A stretch of 64,000 bases of DNA from Ancistrus triradiatus (Eukaryota; Chordata; Actinopteri; Siluriformes; Loricariidae). Below are positions 35,054 to 64,000 of this stretch, piece by piece. The stretch lies in the NCBI GenBank assembly GCA_025084515.1, contig JAJAGP010000227.1, positions 434,001 through 498,000 of the forward strand, given 5' to 3'. The stretch's first letter is position 1. Every line of letters starts with the position of its first letter. The notes beneath the pieces are model-generated. The model was not told the DNA's origin. It searched no databases and saw nothing but the letters and a program-made list of their open reading frames with translations. The position numbers and the translations under genes were made by a program.

Positions 35054-37855
35054 ATTTCCATCTTTCATTTTAAAAGAGTCTCATAAAATCTACTCCTAAC
35101 AAATATTTCACAGTCTACCAAGTGAGATCTGGGCAATGAGTGAAGCCATTCTGTTCTGGTTATAATTCATATTTAGGATTAGATTAATAGCAATAGTTTT
35201 TATGTATTTCTGTATTTACACAAAACTATGCATGCCATTAAAATAAAATTATATATTACATTATTTATAGATTCTTAAAAAGTTTTTCTTAGCAGCATTT
35301 GTGCCGTTTGTATCATAGCCTGTACTGTACAATATTGATTTTTTTTTTTTTTTGTCGTTTCATTTATTTTGCTTGCTTTTTTTTAAACGAATGCTTGATT
35401 TGTAGTTGTATCATGTGTACAGTCAATCCTGAATGGTCATGAAAGTGTGAATAGTGTTAGTTTTGCTGAGTAGAGATTTTTTGGTTCAATTCAACACCCT
35501 CGCTGATCAAACATGCTCGAGTGTGTCGAGTCGAGTGTGATATTACTACACAACCAGAAAGTGCCCAAAGTGTTATATGGCATTACATCATTTATCTACG
35601 TCAACTAAGAGACGTCTATAATGTAGGTTTACTGCACATTTGATACAAAGCCGATTCCCACAGTAATGAGTACTATGGGTGATATTTGATTGACATTCTG
35701 ACTTATCCACTTTCCCAGTCTAATCTCATCACTTCACAGTGAATTTCCTCCCCTGTGCAATAGCACACACCACTATTATTACTGCAGTTATTGTTTGAGT
35801 TGTGTTCCAGGTTTGAACATTCAAATGGAAGCTGCTTTGAGTGGTGAGAGGAGCTTGGATCGGTGTATTTTAGCCCTACAATGCTGCTCATTCTCATCCT
35901 GACTGCATGACCTCAGAGTCAGTAGAATGATAAATCAGTGTTGTATCCTGAGAAAAATGGGGAACTCAACAAGCATCAGTCTGTCTGAAAGCGTAAAAAC
36001 AGGAGGGTGAACTGCGGTTCCATGCCGCTCCTGAGACAGTCAAGAAACTTTCTGACCAAACTGAATAGCAAGACATACCTCTTTGGCTTCTCATTTTACA
36101 GCATTCGTCACTGCCCCAGCTACAATCTTATCATTGCAAAGATGTGATGGCTTTATACAGTACAGGAAATGCACAGTTCATTTTTATGACATGAACTGAA
36201 CTAAGAACAGGCAATATAGCAGACAGACAGACAGCAGCAGAACTCTCTGGAGTACTCGTGTAGAATAATGAAACATTATTTACTCATTTCAAAATGAAAA
36301 CAAAAATAACATTCACATGAAGGTTATAACTCATCTTAATCCTACTCCAGGTGAGGCTCAGAAACTGTGCCAACTATTTACGTTCCTTGTAGATCCAACC
36401 CTCACTACATCTACCTAGCAGGTACCCCACAATAGAGCCAGTGCTATAGGCAAGTTAAGTGATATTGCTGTATACAAATAAGAAAAAACACTAGGATTTA
36501 TAGTTCATTTACCATATCATCTTCATACACACACTTCTTCATTCATAATCTCCTGAGCAGCAAAAAATGGGATGTTCATCTTAAGTCCTGTGTACCTCAC
36601 AAATATACCACATTGCTATCAGTCATTTCAAAAAGCTACTTGGTTCTAGGCTCTCTGTGGCTACAAAACCTGAGCCCGAAAAATTGGCCTACTTTAGGTA
36701 ATTCGTTTAATGTAACTTCATGTTATTTAGCCAATTTAGTAACAACACTAGCAGATTTTACACAATTCCTGGTAATAAATTTAGACAGTGGTTAGCCTTA
36801 AATGTATAGTCAAGCCACTGCGGTGGTCTGTATTACTGTCTTGTGGACTATGATTATTCATGCAAGATTTCTGATCAAAACATGCCATCATGCAAGTCAT
36901 TTCTATGCATTGAACAAGCACAATAATTTACTATTCATTTAGAAATGTGTATTGGAGGCCCCTGTTAATTGCCTCCCTCCTATCATTGTGAAAGCCCACG
37001 TAGAAAAAAAGCCTTTTAATGCAAGTTTAACAAATATATGAGGACATAGTTACTGAGGGTGACATGGGCAAAATGTTGAATGTTAATTTTGATGTTATTG
37101 TTGTGGTTCCTCCTCCTTTTCCTTTTTTTGCCGCTCAAATAATGTTAAGACCATGTAAAGTATATTTAATGCTGACAAACACAAATATATCATTTGAATC
37201 AGATAAGCTCTACGTTTTGTTTATCACACTCCATTGATTCCTTTTCACTCTCACAATCATTTTTACGCTCTTCCACGCACTGATGAAATGAAGCAGTGCA
37301 GATTTCTCTGCGGTCCACTTTTGGAAGCTGGTTCTTCCATGACAGCGGTGTTCATTTCCTTTACAGAAATTCCATAAGCACACAGCAAAAGCATAGGATT
37401 CTCCAGACATGGAGAATACCATGCTGTAAAGTTTCCCTTTTTTCCTCATAGGAGTAACAAGTTCCATCCTGAAGTGCAATATAGCCCTCTAATAGACAAT
37501 ATCAAGTATCAGTCCTTTGTGAAATTCCTAGCTGATTTTGTTTAAATCAAGTTTTGATGCGACAGTGTCACACAGGAAGCTGATTATGTTTGGTTTAACT
37601 TTAAGAGTCAAGCTTGAAGAAACCCCAAGGCTTTCTGTTGCATCCATACAGCTGTGAAGTTTGTAAACAATTATTTGTTTTGTTCCTTTATTCTTAGATT
37701 TCTTAAATGATCTCTTCTTTCTTTCAAATTAAATTAACCTGTACATCTGTTGAGTTTGATTGAGGGCTTCTGCTTGCTTTGCTTGAAATTGCAGTAGTTA
37801 TTAGTATACTATCATGATTGTTGTTACTGTGTCCATGTGTTTCACTGCTGCAGCC
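33670..37855 (-). other. Probable scn8a 3' UTR with poly(A) signal
   Basis: The 4.2 kb after the scn8a stop is free of recognisable transposons and carries only microsatellites: CT/CA at 34343-34406, TG at 34487-34511, CA at 34823-34874 and TA/TG at 34974-35053. On the minus strand an AATAAA at 33675-33670 is followed by a GT-rich stretch, and transposon-type sequence resumes just beyond it. Vertebrate Nav mRNAs have long 3' UTRs, so this end is plausible. A nearer AATAAA (37692-37687) is an alternative. Confidence 0.35.
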
Positions 37856-63712
<25,857 letters not shown>

Positions 63713-63854
63713 CTAGCAGAAAGAAGCAGAGCTTTACCCAGGAAGATCAATGATGTGTTTCAACACAGTTAATGTATAATAATCAAGGAGAGAATAATAG
63801 GAGAAATATGGAAAAAGAGCTGTGCACTTTTAAAGAACAGCTCCAATTTTATTT

Positions 63855-64000
63855 ATAACCCCAAATCAGAAAAAAATGGGACAGTATTGAAAATGCAAAT
63901 ATAAAAATCCCTGCAGTGTTTCTTACATTTACTTTGACTTTTATTTCATGGTAGACAGTATGAACCCAAGATATTTCATGTTTTTTCTGGTCAGCTTCAT
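63855..64000 (+). mobile_element. Left end of a mariner/Tc1-like element, cut by the window edge
   Basis: From ataaccccaaatcagaaaaa it parallels 40396-40550 of the element at 40398 (ggacagta, cttacatttactttgacttt, tatgaacccaagatattcca, tctggtca-cttcat). Only the first ~145 bp are in the window. Confidence 0.75.

Noticed and set aside
37210..37479. 89-codon minus-strand ORF beyond the scn8a stop
   Set aside because: Low complexity is absent but no domain is recognisable; it lies within the probable scn8a 3' UTR.

Overview
This is a vertebrate, almost certainly teleost, nuclear genome window. It carries spliced genes with vertebrate introns, many fish-type Tc1/mariner copies, tRNA-derived SINEs, L2-like LINEs and abundant microsatellites. 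An otophysan (catfish- or characin-like) genome would fit the repeat mix, but the sequence does not settle the species.

Three protein genes are supported. (1) 5178-10963, plus strand: a complete seven-exon type I keratin of the krt18 class, 403 codons plus stop, whose last exon stops after only seven codons so that the tail domain is essentially missing. (2) 17056-17889, plus strand: a fidgetin-like 2 (fignl2) coding exon that has the family N-terminal signatures but stops before any AAA+ ATPase domain. (3) 63712-37856, minus strand: the 3' half of the voltage-gated sodium channel gene scn8a (Nav1.6). Eleven exons encode 1016 residues from domain II S6 to the C-terminal ESKC; the 5' exons lie beyond the right edge. 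The fignl2/scn8a pair is convergent, as I recall for the human 12q13 locus.

Layout: 1-450 fold-back repeat; 450-5050 repeat-poor upstream region; 5.1-11.1 kb krt18, with a dead Tc1 in intron 2; 11.1-17 kb intergenic with a SINE and MITEs; 17.0-18.3 kb fignl2; 18.3-33.5 kb transposon graveyard (a broken uncharacterised transposon-type ORF split by a Tc1 MITE, an L2-like LINE, a common fish repeat, a SINE, a 1.6-kb Tc1, a decayed Tc1-like transposase); 33.7-37.9 kb probable scn8a 3' UTR; 37.9-63.7 kb scn8a exons. The scn8a introns hold a mariner-like element, a 4.03-kb LTR retrotransposon, a 1.56-kb Tc1 with intact ends, a LINE fragment and SINEs.

The most unusual object is the LTR retrotransposon at 42536-46568. 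It has matched LTRs, a 5-bp target duplication and a polypurine tract. I see no pol. Behind a decayed Ty3/gypsy-like gag its interior is filled by two coding-periodic tandem arrays: about 22 units of 51 bp (17 aa) and about 10 units of 54 bp (18 aa). Also notable are an AT-AC intron in scn8a, a long TG repeat right beside an scn8a splice acceptor, an unusual residue next to the domain IV selectivity filter, the tailless keratin and the ATPase-less fidgetin-like protein.
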